Source: Rivihabitans pingtungensis
GTDB taxonomy: Bacteria; Pseudomonadota; Gammaproteobacteria; Burkholderiales; Aquaspirillaceae
Assembly: GCF_003201855.1 (NCBI RefSeq)
Contig: NZ_QJKI01000006.1
Span: forward strand, 1 to 64,000
DNA: 64,000 bases
Direction: 5' to 3'
The number at the start of each line of letters is the position of its first letter. Position 1 is the stretch's first letter. The position numbers and the translations under genes were made by a program. Below the pieces are notes generated by a model. The model did not search any database. It worked only from the letters and a program-made list of their open reading frames with translations, and was not told where the DNA came from. Positions 7,833 to 19,357 of the stretch are shown here, one piece after another.

Positions 7833-8913
7833 ATGCAACGACGGGCTCCTTGGCTGCGAATACTGTGCGGATGGCTGCTGACAGCATGGATGGCGGCCGC
7901 GCCGGCCGCCGGCCCGAACTATAGCACCGATCTGAATGATGTGGCGGCGCTGCACTCGCCGCTGACGGCCATTCTGCCTGCGCCTGTGGCGCAGGCCGTG
8001 GCCCAGCCGGGCCAGCTTAGCGCGCCAGCCGGCCCGGCGCCGCGCGTGGCGGTGTTGTTGCCGGCCAGCGGCCCGCTGGCGGATGCTGGCCAAGTGCTGC
8101 GCCAGGGCATTGAAGCGGCCTGGAAAGTGGACGCCGACGCTGAACTGGCGTGGTACGACACCGAGACGGACAATGTGCGCGCGCAATATCAGCGCGCGCT
8201 GGACGATGGCGCGAGCGTGGTGATTGGCCCGCTGGCACGCGAGGCGGTGGCTGAGCTGGCGTCAATCGCCAGTGTGCCCACCCTGGCGCTGAATACCGTG
8301 TCTGGCAGCGCCGCACCGACCTTGTATGCGTTTCATCTGGCGGTGGAGAGCGAGGGCGCGCAAATGGCGCTGGCCATGCACCGTGCCGGGCATTTGTTTC
8401 CGCTGCTGGTGGTGGGCGCTGACCCGCTGTCGCAGCGGCTGGCGCAGGGGTGGCGCGCCGCCTGGACGGATATTCATGGCCGCTCGCCGCGCTGGGTGGT
8501 GCAGTGGCCAGCCGAGCGCGCGCGCCTGAACGAGCTGGCCGCCCAGGCGGATGCCGTGGTGCTGGCCGTACCGGGGCGGGACTGGCCTGCTTTGCGTCCT
8601 TTGCTGAGCGCGCTGCCTGCGTACGCGGCGGCCAGTCTGAGTGATTTTGCCCGCCCGCAACTGGCCTGGCCGGGGGTGGTCCAATTGGATATGCCGTGGC
8701 TGCTGTCGCCGCAAGCGGCGCCGGCGGCGCGCTATCCGCGTCCGGCCGAGCCGCTGACGCTGGCTACCGAGCGGCTGTATGCCCAGGGCATTGACGCCTT
8801 CCGGCTGGCGCGCCGGCTGGCGGGGCGTGATACGCCGGGGCTGACGCTGGATGGGGTGACCGGCTGGCTGAGTTTGCGCGGCCGCGAAGTGCAGCGCAGC
8901 CTGCGGGCCGTCG

Positions 8914-8921
<8 letters not shown>
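7833..8921 (+). CDS. lpoA: LpoA/LppC-family penicillin-binding protein activator
   Basis: The protein has 362 residues with an N-terminal signal peptide (about 1-27, ending AAPAAG). A periplasmic-binding-protein-like fold follows, beginning VAVLLPASGPLADAG near residue 70. In E. coli LpoA is an outer-membrane lipoprotein that activates PBP1A. Here I see no lipobox cysteine at the signal-peptide end, so it may be soluble periplasmic, and the N-terminal TPR half of E. coli LpoA is missing. The ATG at 7833 has AGAGTGGGG upstream. It begins the lpoA-yraN-diaA-dolP operon and overlaps yraN by 8 bases. Confidence 0.85.
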
Positions 8922-10429
<1,508 letters not shown>

Positions 10430-10432
<3 letters not shown>

Positions 10433-10545
10433 GCGCCGCTCACAAAACCCTCCTGGCGTTGTTTGTGACCTTGCCGTACTGCTTGACTGTCTGCGGTCAC
10501 ACGCCTGGCCAGGGCCGCTTCGCTGGGTTTGGTGAGCGACGCTAA
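10430..10545. repeat. MITE-like intergenic repeat, copy A
   Basis: About 115 bp, beginning TAAGCGCCGCTCACAAAACC at the dolP stop codon and ending GGTTTGGTGAGCGACGCTAA. The termini are imperfect inverted repeats of each other. The centre (CTTGCCGTACTGCTTG...CTGTCTGCGGTCAC) matches copy B in inverted orientation at most positions. The rest of the gap to 10642 shows no gene. Confidence 0.85.
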
Positions 10546-10642
10546 AAATCTCTGGTGTGGTGGTGTGGCCTTGCCATCTTGCTTTCACGGCCGGCGGCCA
10601 CCTCCGTCGCCAGCATCGCTGCGCTGAGTCCGGCGCCTGGGT

Positions 10643-11887
10643 TCAGCTGGCTGGCGGCAGCGTCACCCGCTCGTGCCACAGCAAGTCGGCGCACAAGACG
10701 TGAATGCGCTCCTGGATTTCCAGCGCCAGCGACATGGTCACGCAGGATACCGGCTCTGTGACCGACAGATACGGCTGGGTCAGCTGCACCCGGCCGGGTT
10801 GTTCCATGGCGCTGCGAAAATACGGCCGCCGCGACCAGCGCGCCCCTCGGGCGTCGGCCAGTGGGGCAAAGCGGCGGGCATTGGCCTGGCCGCGCGCGCC
10901 GACATTGTCGCCCACTTGTTCGCCAAATTGATTCAGCACAAAGCAGCGCAACACGTCCGGGTGCTGGCGCAGCATCATGCTGGCGTCGGCCAGTGGTGTG
11001 CCGGCGGTCAGCGCGTTGGCGCACTGACGGAACGCCGCGTGCACGCTGCGGTACACCGCCGCCGCGCCCTGACGGCGGGCGTGCTCGCGCACTTCATAAT
11101 CGTGCCACAGGGTGTCCAGCACTGGCAGTACCAACTGGCTGTCCGGCAGTTGCGCGGCCGGGTGGGCAAAGTAATAGCCCTGCACAAAGTCTGCCTGGGA
11201 TTCCAGGGCAATCACCCCTTCACGTTCGTTTTCCACCCCTTCCGCCACCACCAGCGCGCCGATTTCCTGCAACATCGCCACCAGCCGTGGATACAGTGCG
11301 CGCGCCTGGCGGGTCTGGCTGGCGTCGCGCAGCAGTGAGCGATCCAGCTTGACGATGTCGGGCTCCAGCCGCCACAGCCGGTCGATATTGGCGTGGCCGG
11401 CGCCGAAATCATCCACGGCAATCACGCAGCCCTGGCGCTTGAGCTGGCGCAAGGCCGCCACTAGAGCATCCAGATCGTCAATGCGATGCTCCAACACTTC
11501 CAGCACCACCTGATCGGGGCGCAAGCCGTGGGCGGCCAGCCAGCCGGGAAAATTTTCGACGGCCTCGCCATCCAGCAAAAAGCCTTCGGCATCGGCGTTC
11601 AGGAATAGCCAGCTGTTGGCCAGGCCCAGGCGGGCATAGTGCGCCACATGCAGGGCGCGGGCGTGGCGGTCGAGGGCGGCGCGTTGCCCCAGTGGCACAT
11701 GCGGGCTGAACAGCTCCAGCGGTGGCACGGGTCGGCCCTGGATGTCCTGCGCGCGTAACAAGCCCTCCACACCGATCAGGCGACGGTGGGCCAGACTGTA
11801 AATGGGCTGAAAGTGTGAGCTGCACACCAGCCCGGCCGGCGCGGGGGCCGACAAAGGCAGGCAGGGAGGGGCAAGGTGTGCGCTCAT
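10643..11887 (-). CDS. EAL-domain cyclic di-GMP phosphodiesterase with C-terminal sensor-like domain
   Basis: This soluble 414-residue protein has an EAL domain (about 22-265) followed by a PAS/Cache-like C-terminal region resembling that of Bacillus YkuI. Metal- and substrate-binding positions are largely present: EGLLR in place of EALxR, FLNADAE, LEVLEH, DDFGAG, KLDRSL, AEGVENE and QGYYF. Hydrolysis of cyclic di-GMP is therefore likely. The gene stands alone. With a GGDEF protein at about 52 kb and a PilZ protein at about 47 kb, it belongs to the cyclic di-GMP set of this region. Confidence 0.87.
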   Translation of the reverse strand: MSAHLAPPCLPLSAPAPAGLVCSSHFQPIYSLAHRRLIGVEGLLRAQDIQGRPVPPLELFSPHVPLGQRAALDRHARALHVAHYARLGLANSWLFLNADAEGFLLDGEAVENFPGWLAAHGLRPDQVVLEVLEHRIDDLDALVAALRQLKRQGCVIAVDDFGAGHANIDRLWRLEPDIVKLDRSLLRDASQTRQARALYPRLVAMLQEIGALVVAEGVENEREGVIALESQADFVQGYYFAHPAAQLPDSQLVLPVLDTLWHDYEVREHARRQGAAAVYRSVHAAFRQCANALTAGTPLADASMMLRQHPDVLRCFVLNQFGEQVGDNVGARGQANARRFAPLADARGARWSRRPYFRSAMEQPGRVQLTQPYLSVTEPVSCVTMSLALEIQERIHVLCADLLWHERVTLPPAS

Positions 11888-12120
11888 GGTGTTCGGGGTG
11901 TGGCGATCTCGGGTTGGCCGGCTGGCGGCGTCGGGGCTTGCAGTCAGCTATGCCATGGTGACGATGTTGCGATTTCCGGCATGATGGCGCTGAACGCAGT
12001 TGTAAAGCAAGTGTAATGCCAGGCCAAGCCGGCAAGCATGATGCGCCATCTGGCTCATTGTAGGCACGCCATGCCAATGGGCGGCGTCATTGTGCATGGT
12101 TTTGTACGCCGGTGCACCAA

Positions 12121-12148
12121 AAAAAGCCCGCACATTGGCGGGCTTTTT
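12121..12148 (-). terminator. Bidirectional Rho-independent terminator
   Basis: AAAAAGCCCGC (12121-12131) and GCGGGCTTTTT (12138-12148) surround a 6-base loop. It serves the minus-strand Tim44-like gene. The remaining sequence between 11888 and 12169 contains nothing I can identify as a gene. Confidence 0.85.
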
Positions 12149-12169
12149 GTCTGCTGTGCCGAGCGCGGA

Positions 12170-13210
12170 TCAGCCTTCCTGCTGAATGCCCGCCACCAGC
12201 CATTTGTTGTCGGTATCCGTCCCCTTGACGTAATGCCAGACTTCCGAGAACGGCGCCAGCGGGGCGTTGACCGATTCGCTGACCATACCATGGAAGCGCA
12301 CGCTGGCGATATAACGGCCGTGTTCTTCCACGGCGTCCAGCAAGTCGCAATTCAGCGTCGGGAAGTCGGCGGTTTCGCTGTTGGCGCTGACTTCCGCCTT
12401 GACTGCGGCAAACATCTCCGGGGTCAGGTACTTGGCCACTTCTTGCACATTGGCCGGGTTATTCATGCTTTGCAGGTGCATGAAAGTCGCCTTGGCCTGA
12501 CGCAGGAAGTGCGGGGCTTCGGTGCCATCCGGCAGACGGCCGCTAGCCAGCGGAGACGGCGCGGTGTTGTACTGATTGAACAGGCCGCCACCGGTGCCCG
12601 GCACCGGCTGATTGCCGGCCAGGCTATCACGCGGGCCGCCGCTGTATTGGCTCAGGTTGTCACGCGCGCTGTTCTGCCGTGCGCCCGATCCTCCCAGCGC
12701 CGGCGCTGATTTGCGGCGCATCATCCACCAGGCGCCGCCGCCCAGCAAAGCCGCCAGCAACAGCAGCGTGCCCCACGGCATGCCGCCACCTGCTGGCGCC
12801 GGAGCTGCCGGCGCAGCGCCGGTCATGGCTTGCGCCTGCTGTGCTGGCATCGGCGAGCCGCTGGCTTGCGCCGGCGCCTGCTGCGCTTGCTGCGGGGCGC
12901 TGTGATTGTTGTCGCTCATGGCCGAGCCCAGCATATAACCGGCGGCGGCGCCGGCCACGCCGGCGGCTACGGCGGTGCCTACGCCCACGCCAGACGAACG
13001 CGGTTGCGCGCCAGCCGGGGCGGCCTTGCCGTAGCTGGGCGCCGGCGCTTGCTGCGCCGGGGTGCTGCTATACGATTGGCTCTTGGACGGCGCCGAGCGC
13101 TGCATGCCGCTGGATTTGCCACCGCCGAACTTGGCGGCATCGGCGAACGGCGCTGAGAGCAAGGCCGCCGTGGCCAGTGTCAGGACAAGATGTTTGGCGG
13201 TGTGGGCCAT
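12170..13210 (-). CDS. Tim44-like domain membrane protein
   Basis: The 346-residue protein has a signal sequence (about 1-26), a low-complexity Ser/Ala/Gln/Pro region and a Gly/Ala-rich hydrophobic stretch near 80. A membrane helix near 155 (PWGTLLLLAALLGGGAWW) precedes a C-terminal Tim44-like domain (about 230-345, from LRQAKATFMHLQSMNN). Bacterial Tim44-like proteins are membrane-associated and poorly characterised. The ATG at 13210 has GGAG about 10 bases upstream. It is a single gene between two terminator-like hairpins. Confidence 0.83.
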   Translation of the reverse strand: MAHTAKHLVLTLATAALLSAPFADAAKFGGGKSSGMQRSAPSKSQSYSSTPAQQAPAPSYGKAAPAGAQPRSSGVGVGTAVAAGVAGAAAGYMLGSAMSDNNHSAPQQAQQAPAQASGSPMPAQQAQAMTGAAPAAPAPAGGGMPWGTLLLLAALLGGGAWWMMRRKSAPALGGSGARQNSARDNLSQYSGGPRDSLAGNQPVPGTGGGLFNQYNTAPSPLASGRLPDGTEAPHFLRQAKATFMHLQSMNNPANVQEVAKYLTPEMFAAVKAEVSANSETADFPTLNCDLLDAVEEHGRYIASVRFHGMVSESVNAPLAPFSEVWHYVKGTDTDNKWLVAGIQQEG

Positions 13211-13323
13211 GGTGCAAGGTCTCCTTGAGGCCTTCTCTTGGGGAAGGCGCAACTAATAATGTCCGCCAAAGGCGGCGGGCTGTGGAATTGGACGCGGCCA
13301 GGGCCGGGCAAGTTCCTCGGTGA

Positions 13324-14031
13324 CTACATGGGGACATCGTCGCAGACATCAAGCACGCTGGCCACGCCGTCGGCGATGATAAAGCGCACATTGCAGTCGT
13401 ACAGGCGCACGCCGTATTCGCGCGCCGGGTCGTCCTGGTACGCCGGGCGCGGGTCTTGCGCCAGCACTTCTTCAATCAGCGCATCCAGCGTCGGCCAGCG
13501 CGCCAGCCGGGCGTTGACCGACGCGCGCGCCTTGGCGGACCAGCGCACCGGCAGCAGCGCCGGCGGGCCATCGACAAAGCCGCCAATCGCCTGCGGTTGG
13601 CTGTCGACAAACGGGATATACGGTTTGATGTCGAAAATCGGCGTGCCGTCCAGCAGGTCTACGCCGCCCAGGCGCAGGGTGACGCCGTGGTCGGTGTCCA
13701 CGCCCAGCAGTTCCGCCACGCTCAGGCCGACCGGGTTGGGACGAAAAGTGGAGCGGCTGGCGAACACGCCCACCCGGGCATTGCCGCCCAGCCGGGGCGG
13801 GCGCACGGTGGGCTTCCAGCCTTGTTCGGCGGTGTGATGGAACGCAAACAGCAGCCAGACGTGAGAAAAACTTTCCAGTCCGCGCACGCTGTCCGGGTGG
13901 TTATAGGGCGGGCTCAGCCGCAATTCGGCGTGGGCGTGGCGCGCCAGGCCGGGCTGGCGCGGGATGCCGAATTTTTCCCGGTAGGGGCTGTGCAGCACGC
14001 CCACCGGTTCGAAAGTGTAGAGATCTGCCAT
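13324..14031 (-). CDS. trmO: tRNA (N6-threonylcarbamoyladenosine-37-N6)-methyltransferase
   Basis: TrmO N6-methylates t6A37 in tRNAs decoding ACY codons, using SAM bound in an unusual beta-barrel fold. The 235-residue protein shows the TsaA/YaeB-type beginning FEPVGVLHSPYREKFGIPRQ. The HVWLLFAFH and FASRSTFRPNPVGLS blocks follow, then LLDGTPIFDIKPYIPFVD. Length and C-terminal extension are typical. It is monocistronic as far as can be seen. Confidence 0.93.
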   Translation of the reverse strand: MADLYTFEPVGVLHSPYREKFGIPRQPGLARHAHAELRLSPPYNHPDSVRGLESFSHVWLLFAFHHTAEQGWKPTVRPPRLGGNARVGVFASRSTFRPNPVGLSVAELLGVDTDHGVTLRLGGVDLLDGTPIFDIKPYIPFVDSQPQAIGGFVDGPPALLPVRWSAKARASVNARLARWPTLDALIEEVLAQDPRPAYQDDPAREYGVRLYDCNVRFIIADGVASVLDVCDDVPM

Positions 14032-14105
14032 GCCTGTATTGTCGGATGCGGCAAGGCGGCCGGCAAGGTGGGGCGGGGCGGTCAGCCGGGTTTGGTGAGC
14101 AAGGC

Positions 14106-14224
14106 TTAAGAGTCGCTCACAAAATCCAGCGCAGCGCTCCTGGCTAGGCGTGTGACCGCAGACAGTACAAGCAGTACGGCAAGGTCACGCAACAACGCCA
14201 GGAGGGTTTTGTTAGCGACTCTTA
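14106..14224. repeat. MITE-like intergenic repeat, copy B
   Basis: About 118 bp in inverted orientation relative to copy A. The left end reads TTAAGAGTCGCTCACAAAA, and the right end on the minus strand reads TAAGAGTCGCTAACAAAACC starting at the stop codon of the minus-strand acyltransferase gene. A second, half-length copy of the terminus (GGTTTGGTGAGC...CTTAAG, about 14087-14107) abuts it. Confidence 0.85.
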
Positions 14225-14968
14225 TTCGCCGACAAAGTGGCGGTTGTAACGCTCAGTCACCCGCCCCATCGGCAGCAGCATAAAGAAATCCGCGCAGTTG
14301 AAATCCGGGTCCCAGGCCGGTTCGCCGCAGACAAAGGCCCCGGCGCGCAGATAACCCTTGATCAGCGCCGGAATCGCCACGTCCACGGTGTCGGTCAGCT
14401 GGGCCAGCGGCAGCGGCAGATGCGGGAACACCCGCCATTCCGCCGGCGCCAGGTGGCTGGCTTCCAGTTTGCGGTACAGGCTGGCCGCCTGATGGCCGCC
14501 ATCTTTCAGGCTGACGCTGGCGCAGCCGGCCAGGTATTCAGCGTTGTGCTCGCGCACATACTGAGCCAGGCCCGACCACAGCAGGGCGATGGTGCCGCCG
14601 GTGCGGTAGTCCGCATGCACGCAGGAACGGCCGACCTCCACCAGGCTGTCGCGCACATGGGTGAGGCGGGAAAGATCGAACTCATGTTCGGAATACAGCT
14701 TGGGCGCCCGGCGGGCGTTGTCCGGGCTGAGCATGCGATAGGTGCCGACCACTTCGCCATCCGGGCTGACCACCACCAGGTGATCGCACAGCTCGTCGTA
14801 CTCGTCGCAGTCGATGCCCAGCTGGGCCGAGGCCAGTTGCGCGCCCATTTCTTCGCCAAAAATGCGGTAGCGCAGTTTTTGCGCCTGGCGCAGCTCGTCG
14901 GCGTTGGCGGCCAGGCGCACGCTCAGGCGGGCCGCGCGCGGGGCGCGGGCAAGTCTTTCTTGCAGCAT
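14222..14968 (-). CDS. OlsB-like GNAT-fold N-acyltransferase
   Basis: The 248-residue protein matches the family that includes OlsB, which transfers an acyl chain from acyl-ACP to ornithine in ornithine-lipid synthesis. Motifs include LRYRIFGEEMGA, CDHLVVV, GTYRML and EVGRSCVHADYRTGGTI. No OlsA-type acyltransferase is adjacent, so the acceptor is not certain. I chose the ATG at 14968 because GGGAG lies 7-8 bases upstream; a start at 15019 would add 17 residues. Its stop codon is the first triplet of repeat copy B. Confidence 0.8.
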   Translation of the reverse strand: MLQERLARAPRAARLSVRLAANADELRQAQKLRYRIFGEEMGAQLASAQLGIDCDEYDELCDHLVVVSPDGEVVGTYRMLSPDNARRAPKLYSEHEFDLSRLTHVRDSLVEVGRSCVHADYRTGGTIALLWSGLAQYVREHNAEYLAGCASVSLKDGGHQAASLYRKLEASHLAPAEWRVFPHLPLPLAQLTDTVDVAIPALIKGYLRAGAFVCGEPAWDPDFNCADFFMLLPMGRVTERYNRHFVGE

Positions 14969-15088
14969 GGTTTTCTCCCGATCATGGTTGTCCGCCAGTG
15001 TGCGAGCCGGCGATGACAAGCGTTTGACGCCGAGGTGACGGAATCATGATCGGGTAAAAACCCGGCCGGCGGCTGGCAAATCAACAAC

Positions 15089-15117
15089 TTACGCCGAGAA
15101 CGGTTTTCGCATACAAT
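15089..15117 (+). promoter_or_regulatory. Probable promoter of mnmG-rsmG-parAB
   Basis: TTACGC (15089-15094) and TACAAT (15112-15117) are spaced by 17 bases, 41 bases upstream of the mnmG ATG. The -10 is good and the -35 is weak. Confidence 0.5.
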
Positions 15118-15158
15118 ACTGCCCCCTGTTCAAGCACTTTCCCGCTGGTGAGCGCGCC

Positions 15159-17060
15159 ATGATCTACCCCACCCAGTTTGACGTGATTGTTGTCGGCGGC
15201 GGCCACGCCGGCACCGAAGCCGCCCTGGCTGCCGCCCGCATGGGCCGCGCCACGCTTTTGCTCAGCCACAATATCGAGACCTTGGGGCAGATGTCGTGCA
15301 ACCCGTCGATTGGCGGCATCGGCAAAGGCCATCTGGTGCGCGAAGTGGACGCGCTGGGCGGGGCGATGGCGCTGGCCACCGATATGGGCGGGATTCAGTT
15401 TCGTACGCTGAACAGCTCAAAAGGCCCGGCGGTGCGCGCCACCCGCGCCCAGGCCGACCGCGTGCGCTACAAGGCGGCCATCCGCCATATGCTGGAAAAC
15501 CAGGATAATCTGATGCTGTTCCAGCAGCCGGTGGACGATTTGCTGCTGGACGGCGACCGCGTGGCCGGGGTGATCACCCAGGCCGGCATCACCTTTCGCG
15601 CCCGCTCGGTGGTGTTGACCGCCGGCACGTTTTTGTCCGGCAAGATTCATATCGGCCTGGAAAACTACACTGGCGGGCGCGCTGGCGACCCGGCGGCGTT
15701 GACCCTCGGCGCGCGCCTGCGTGAGCTGGCCCTGCCGGTGGGGCGGCTGAAAACCGGCACGCCGCCGCGCCTGGATGGGCGCACCATCCGCTTTGACCTG
15801 CTGGAAGAACAACCCGGCGACGATCCGCGCCCGGTGTTTTCCGTGCGCGGATCGCGCGACATGCACCCGCGCCAGCTGCCCTGCTGGATCACCCACACCA
15901 ATACCCAGACCCACGACATCATCCGCTCGGGCTTTGATCGCTCGCCGATGTTCACCGGGGTGATCGAAGGCGTGGGGCCGCGCTACTGCCCGTCGATTGA
16001 AGACAAGATCAACCGCTTTGCCGACCGTGACAGTCACCAGATCTTTCTCGAGCCGGAAGGGCTGGACACCCACGAAATCTACCCGAACGGGATTTCCACC
16101 AGCCTGCCGTTTGATATCCAGCTGGCGGCGGTGCGCAGCATGCGCGGGCTGGAGAACGCCACCATCCTGCGTCCGGGCTACGCCATCGAATACGATTATT
16201 TTGATCCGCGCGCGCTGAAATCCACGCTGGAAAGCAAACACATCGCTGGTTTGTTCTTCGCCGGCCAGATCAACGGCACCACCGGCTACGAAGAGGCCGC
16301 CGCACAAGGCTGTCTGGCTGGCATCAACGCCGGGCTGTATGTGCAAGAGCGCGATGGCTGGAGTCCGCGCCGCGACCAGGCCTATCTGGGCGTGCTGGTG
16401 GATGATTTGATCACCCGTGGGGTGACCGAGCCGTACCGCATGTTCACCAGCCGCGCCGAGTTCCGCCTGCAATTGCGCGAGGACAACGCTGACCTGCGCC
16501 TGACCGAGGCCGGCCGCGCGCTGGGCGTGGTGGGCGATGCGCAGTGGGCGATGTTCTGCCGCAAGCGCGACGCGGTGGCCGCCGAGTTGGAGCGGCTGCG
16601 CAGCACCTGGGTGAATCCGCGCGTGCTGGCCGCCGCCGACGCCGAGCGCGTGCTGGGCAAGGCCATTGAGCGCGAATACAACCTGCAAGACCTGCTGCGC
16701 CGTCCGCAGGTCAGCTACGCCAGCCTGGCCACCCTGCCCGGCTTTGGCGCCGAGCCGGCGCCGGACGAGGTTGCCGAGCAGGTGGAAATTCAGGTCAAAT
16801 ACCAAGGGTATATTGAGCGCCAGGCCGAAGAAAACGCCCGCCGCGACCAGATCGAACACATTGCCTTGCCGGCCGATCTGGACTACGCCAGCGTGCCTGG
16901 GCTCTCCAAGGAAGTACAACAAAAACTTGGCCAGCATCGCCCGGAAACCCTGGGCCAGGCATCGCGCCTGTCCGGCATGACGCCGGCAGCGGTGTCGCTG
17001 TTGCTGGTCTATCTGAAACGCGCCGGCAACGATGCCCGAAAGACTTCGCATGACGCTTGA
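15159..17060 (+). CDS. mnmG: tRNA uridine-5-carboxymethylaminomethyl synthesis enzyme, FAD-binding subunit
   Basis: MnmG (GidA), with MnmE, installs the cmnm5 group on wobble U34 of certain tRNAs. The 633-residue flavoprotein shows the dinucleotide-binding motif [12 protein letters not shown] (about 11-22), the [14 protein letters not shown] block near 46, [11 protein letters not shown], and the C-terminal GidA-associated region. Length is normal. mnmE is not in the window. The rsmG start lies inside its 3' end, the usual gene order close to the replication origin in many bacteria. Confidence 0.97.
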   Translation: MIYPTQFDVIVVGGGHAGTEAALAAARMGRATLLLSHNIETLGQMSCNPSIGGIGKGHLVREVDALGGAMALATDMGGIQFRTLNSSKGPAVRATRAQADRVRYKAAIRHMLENQDNLMLFQQPVDDLLLDGDRVAGVITQAGITFRARSVVLTAGTFLSGKIHIGLENYTGGRAGDPAALTLGARLRELALPVGRLKTGTPPRLDGRTIRFDLLEEQPGDDPRPVFSVRGSRDMHPRQLPCWITHTNTQTHDIIRSGFDRSPMFTGVIEGVGPRYCPSIEDKINRFADRDSHQIFLEPEGLDTHEIYPNGISTSLPFDIQLAAVRSMRGLENATILRPGYAIEYDYFDPRALKSTLESKHIAGLFFAGQINGTTGYEEAAAQGCLAGINAGLYVQERDGWSPRRDQAYLGVLVDDLITRGVTEPYRMFTSRAEFRLQLREDNADLRLTEAGRALGVVGDAQWAMFCRKRDAVAAELERLRSTWVNPRVLAAADAERVLGKAIEREYNLQDLLRRPQVSYASLATLPGFGAEPAPDEVAEQVEIQVKYQGYIERQAEENARRDQIEHIALPADLDYASVPGLSKEVQQKLGQHRPETLGQASRLSGMTPAAVSLLLVYLKRAGNDARKTSHDA

Positions 17061-17670
17061 ACAAGAACTGGAAGCCGGCCTGGCGCAACTGGGCCTGGAA
17101 TTGTCCGCCGAGCAAATCGATCGCCTGAACCAATATCTGGCGCTGCTCAATAAATGGAACAAAACCTATAACCTCACCGCCGTGCGCGAAACCGAGCGCA
17201 TGGTGGCCTACCACGTGCTGGACAGCCTGAGCGCGCTGCCGCACATCCAGGGCGTGCGCGTGCTGGACGTCGGCTCCGGCGGCGGCATGCCCGGCATGCT
17301 GTTCGCCATCGCCCGCCCGGACTGGCAGCTGACCCTGATCGACGCCAACCACAAAAAAACCACCTTCCTGCGTCAGGCGGCGATTGAGCTGGGGCTGAAC
17401 AATGTTGAGGTGCATTGCGAACGCGTCGAGGCGCTGGCGGCGTCGGCGTTTGACGTGATCACCTCGCGCGCCTTTGCCGATCTGGCCGAGTTTGTGCGCC
17501 TGACCCGTCATGTGCTGGCCGACGGCGGCGTGTGGGCGGCGCTCAAAGGCGTGTATCCTTACGAGGAAATCGCCCAGCTGCCCGATGACATCCGCGTGGT
17601 GTCGGTGCAGGCGCTGCATGTGCCGGGGCTGGATGCCGAGCGGCATCTGGTCACCCTGGCCCGCGTTTAA
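17050..17670 (+). CDS. rsmG: 16S rRNA (guanine-527-N7)-methyltransferase
   Basis: RsmG (GidB) methylates G527 of 16S rRNA; loss gives low-level streptomycin resistance in other bacteria. The 206-residue Rossmann-fold protein carries the SAM motif [11 protein letters not shown] near residue 75, the [13 protein letters not shown] block before it and SRAFADL after it. I chose the ATG at 17050 ([11 protein letters not shown]), which matches family starts. The ATG at 17032 would add six residues. It overlaps mnmG by 11 bases and precedes parA. Confidence 0.93.
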   Translation: MTLEQELEAGLAQLGLELSAEQIDRLNQYLALLNKWNKTYNLTAVRETERMVAYHVLDSLSALPHIQGVRVLDVGSGGGMPGMLFAIARPDWQLTLIDANHKKTTFLRQAAIELGLNNVEVHCERVEALAASAFDVITSRAFADLAEFVRLTRHVLADGGVWAALKGVYPYEEIAQLPDDIRVVSVQALHVPGLDAERHLVTLARV

Positions 17671-17688
17671 TCAGGAAGGATGTTCGGC

Positions 17689-18480
17689 ATGGCCACGGTT
17701 ATTGCAATCACCAACCAGAAAGGCGGCGTCGGCAAGACCACCACCGTGGTCAATCTGGCCGCGGGTTTTGCCGCCAAAGGGCTGCGCGTGCTGCTGGTCG
17801 ATCTCGACCCGCAGGCCAACGCCACCATGGGCTGCGGCATCGACAAGGCCAAACTGCCGGCCGGCGGGCTGTATCGCCTGCTGCTGGGCGAAGCGACGCT
17901 GGAGGCGGTGCGCTGCCGCTCGGAAAGCGGCGGTTTTGACGTGCTGCCGGCCAACCGCGAGCTGGGCGGCGCCGAGGTCGAACTGGTGTCGGCCCCGCGC
18001 CGCGAACAGCGGCTGAAAGACGCCCTGGCCGAAGTGCGCGCCGACTACGACTTGATTCTGCTGGATTGCCCGCCGGCGCTGAATCTGCTGACGCTCAACG
18101 GCCTGGCCGCCGCCAGCCGAGTGATTATCCCGATGCAGTGCGAGTATTACGCGCTGGAAGGCTTGTCCGACCTGGTCAACACCCTGAAGAAAGCCCGCGC
18201 CTCGCTGAATCCGGGCATCGAGATGCTTGGCTTGCTGCGCACCATGTACGACCCGCGTTTTACCTTGTCGCAGCAGGTCAGCGCCCAATTGCAGCAATAT
18301 TTCCCTGGCAAACTGTTCGAGACGGCGATTCCGCGCAATGTGCGGCTGGCGGAAGCGCCCAGCCACGGCATGCCGGCGCTGGCGTATGATCGCGCCTCGC
18401 GCGGGGCCAAGGCGTATCTGGCGCTGGTGGAAGAAATCGCCCAGCGCCTGCATCTCACCCTTCCCAAGCAGGTGGGATAA
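17689..18480 (+). CDS. parA: Chromosome-partitioning ATPase ParA (Soj)
   Basis: This P-loop ATPase binds DNA non-specifically and, with ParB bound at parS, segregates newly replicated origins. The 263-residue protein has the deviant Walker A motif KGGVGKTT (about 11-18), LLVDLDPQAN (Walker A') and LILLDCPPALN (Walker B). The start is set by AGGAAGG 9 bases before the ATG at 17689; an ATG at 17680 overlaps that ribosome site. parB follows after 3 bases. Confidence 0.96.
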   Translation: MATVIAITNQKGGVGKTTTVVNLAAGFAAKGLRVLLVDLDPQANATMGCGIDKAKLPAGGLYRLLLGEATLEAVRCRSESGGFDVLPANRELGGAEVELVSAPRREQRLKDALAEVRADYDLILLDCPPALNLLTLNGLAAASRVIIPMQCEYYALEGLSDLVNTLKKARASLNPGIEMLGLLRTMYDPRFTLSQQVSAQLQQYFPGKLFETAIPRNVRLAEAPSHGMPALAYDRASRGAKAYLALVEEIAQRLHLTLPKQVG

Positions 18481-18483
18481 ACC

Positions 18484-19326
18484 ATGGCCAAACCCAAAGG
18501 ACTGGGCCGCGGGCTGGATGCCCTGCTCGCGGTCAATCATAGCGACGATCAGCTGCAAACCCTGCCGATTCACGCCATCGAGCCGGGCAAGTATCAGCCG
18601 CGCACGCATATGGACGCCGCCGCGCTGGAAGCGCTGGCCGAGTCGATTCGCGCCCAGGGGGTGATTCAGCCGCTGGTGGTGCGCCCGGTGGGCTACGAGC
18701 GCTACGAGCTGATTGCCGGCGAACGGCGCTGGCGCGCCAGCCAGCTGGCCGGGCTGGCCGAAGTGCCGGCCGTGGTGCGCACCGTGCCGGACGAAGCCGC
18801 GCTGGCGATGGCGCTGATCGAAAATATTCAGCGCGAAGATCTGAATCCGCTGGAAGAAGCGCTGGGTTTGAAGCGGCTGGCCGACGAGTTTGGCATGACG
18901 CACGAGGCGGTGGCCGCCGCGGTGGGCCGCTCGCGCAGCGCGGTGAGCAATCTGTTGCGCTTGCTGTCGCTGGCCGAGCCGGTGCAGGCCTTGGTGAACG
19001 ACGGCAAGCTGGATATGGGCCACGCGCGCGCCTTGCTCACCCTGCCGGTGTTGCAGCAAGTCAGCCTGGCGCAGGACATTGCGGAACGAGGCTTGTCGGT
19101 GCGCGACGCCGAGCAGCGCGCCCAGCAGCTCTTGCATCCGCCGGCGCCGCGCAGTGAGGCGCGGGCCGATCCGGACGTGTTGCGCCTGGCGGAAGAGGTG
19201 TCAGAAAAGGTGGGCGCCAAGGTCAGCATCCGGCCTGGGCGCAAGGGCAGCGGCAAGCTGGTGGTCGAATATGCGACTTTAGACCAGCTTGACAACTTGA
19301 TCGCCGCGCTGAGCGGTCGTCAGTGA
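18484..19326 (+). CDS. parB: Chromosome-partitioning protein ParB (Spo0J)
   Basis: ParB is a CTP-dependent DNA clamp that loads at parS sites and spreads. The 280-residue protein begins with the conserved GLGRGLDALL motif, followed by the ParB/sulfiredoxin-like domain with GERRWRAS (about 79-86) and ENIQREDLNPLEEA, a HTH domain (about 120-190) and a C-terminal dimerisation region. No parS-like TGTTTCACGTGAAACA palindrome was noticed in the window. The gene ends 80 bases before atpI. Confidence 0.96.
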   Translation: MAKPKGLGRGLDALLAVNHSDDQLQTLPIHAIEPGKYQPRTHMDAAALEALAESIRAQGVIQPLVVRPVGYERYELIAGERRWRASQLAGLAEVPAVVRTVPDEAALAMALIENIQREDLNPLEEALGLKRLADEFGMTHEAVAAAVGRSRSAVSNLLRLLSLAEPVQALVNDGKLDMGHARALLTLPVLQQVSLAQDIAERGLSVRDAEQRAQQLLHPPAPRSEARADPDVLRLAEEVSEKVGAKVSIRPGRKGSGKLVVEYATLDQLDNLIAALSGRQ

Positions 19327-19357
19327 AATTGCCAAGCCTTTCAGATGTTTAAAATCG

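Noticed and set aside
14222..15019. Insertion of a transposon at the repeat copies
   Set aside because: No transposase gene or target-site duplication was found next to copy B or any other copy; only short, non-coding elements are present.
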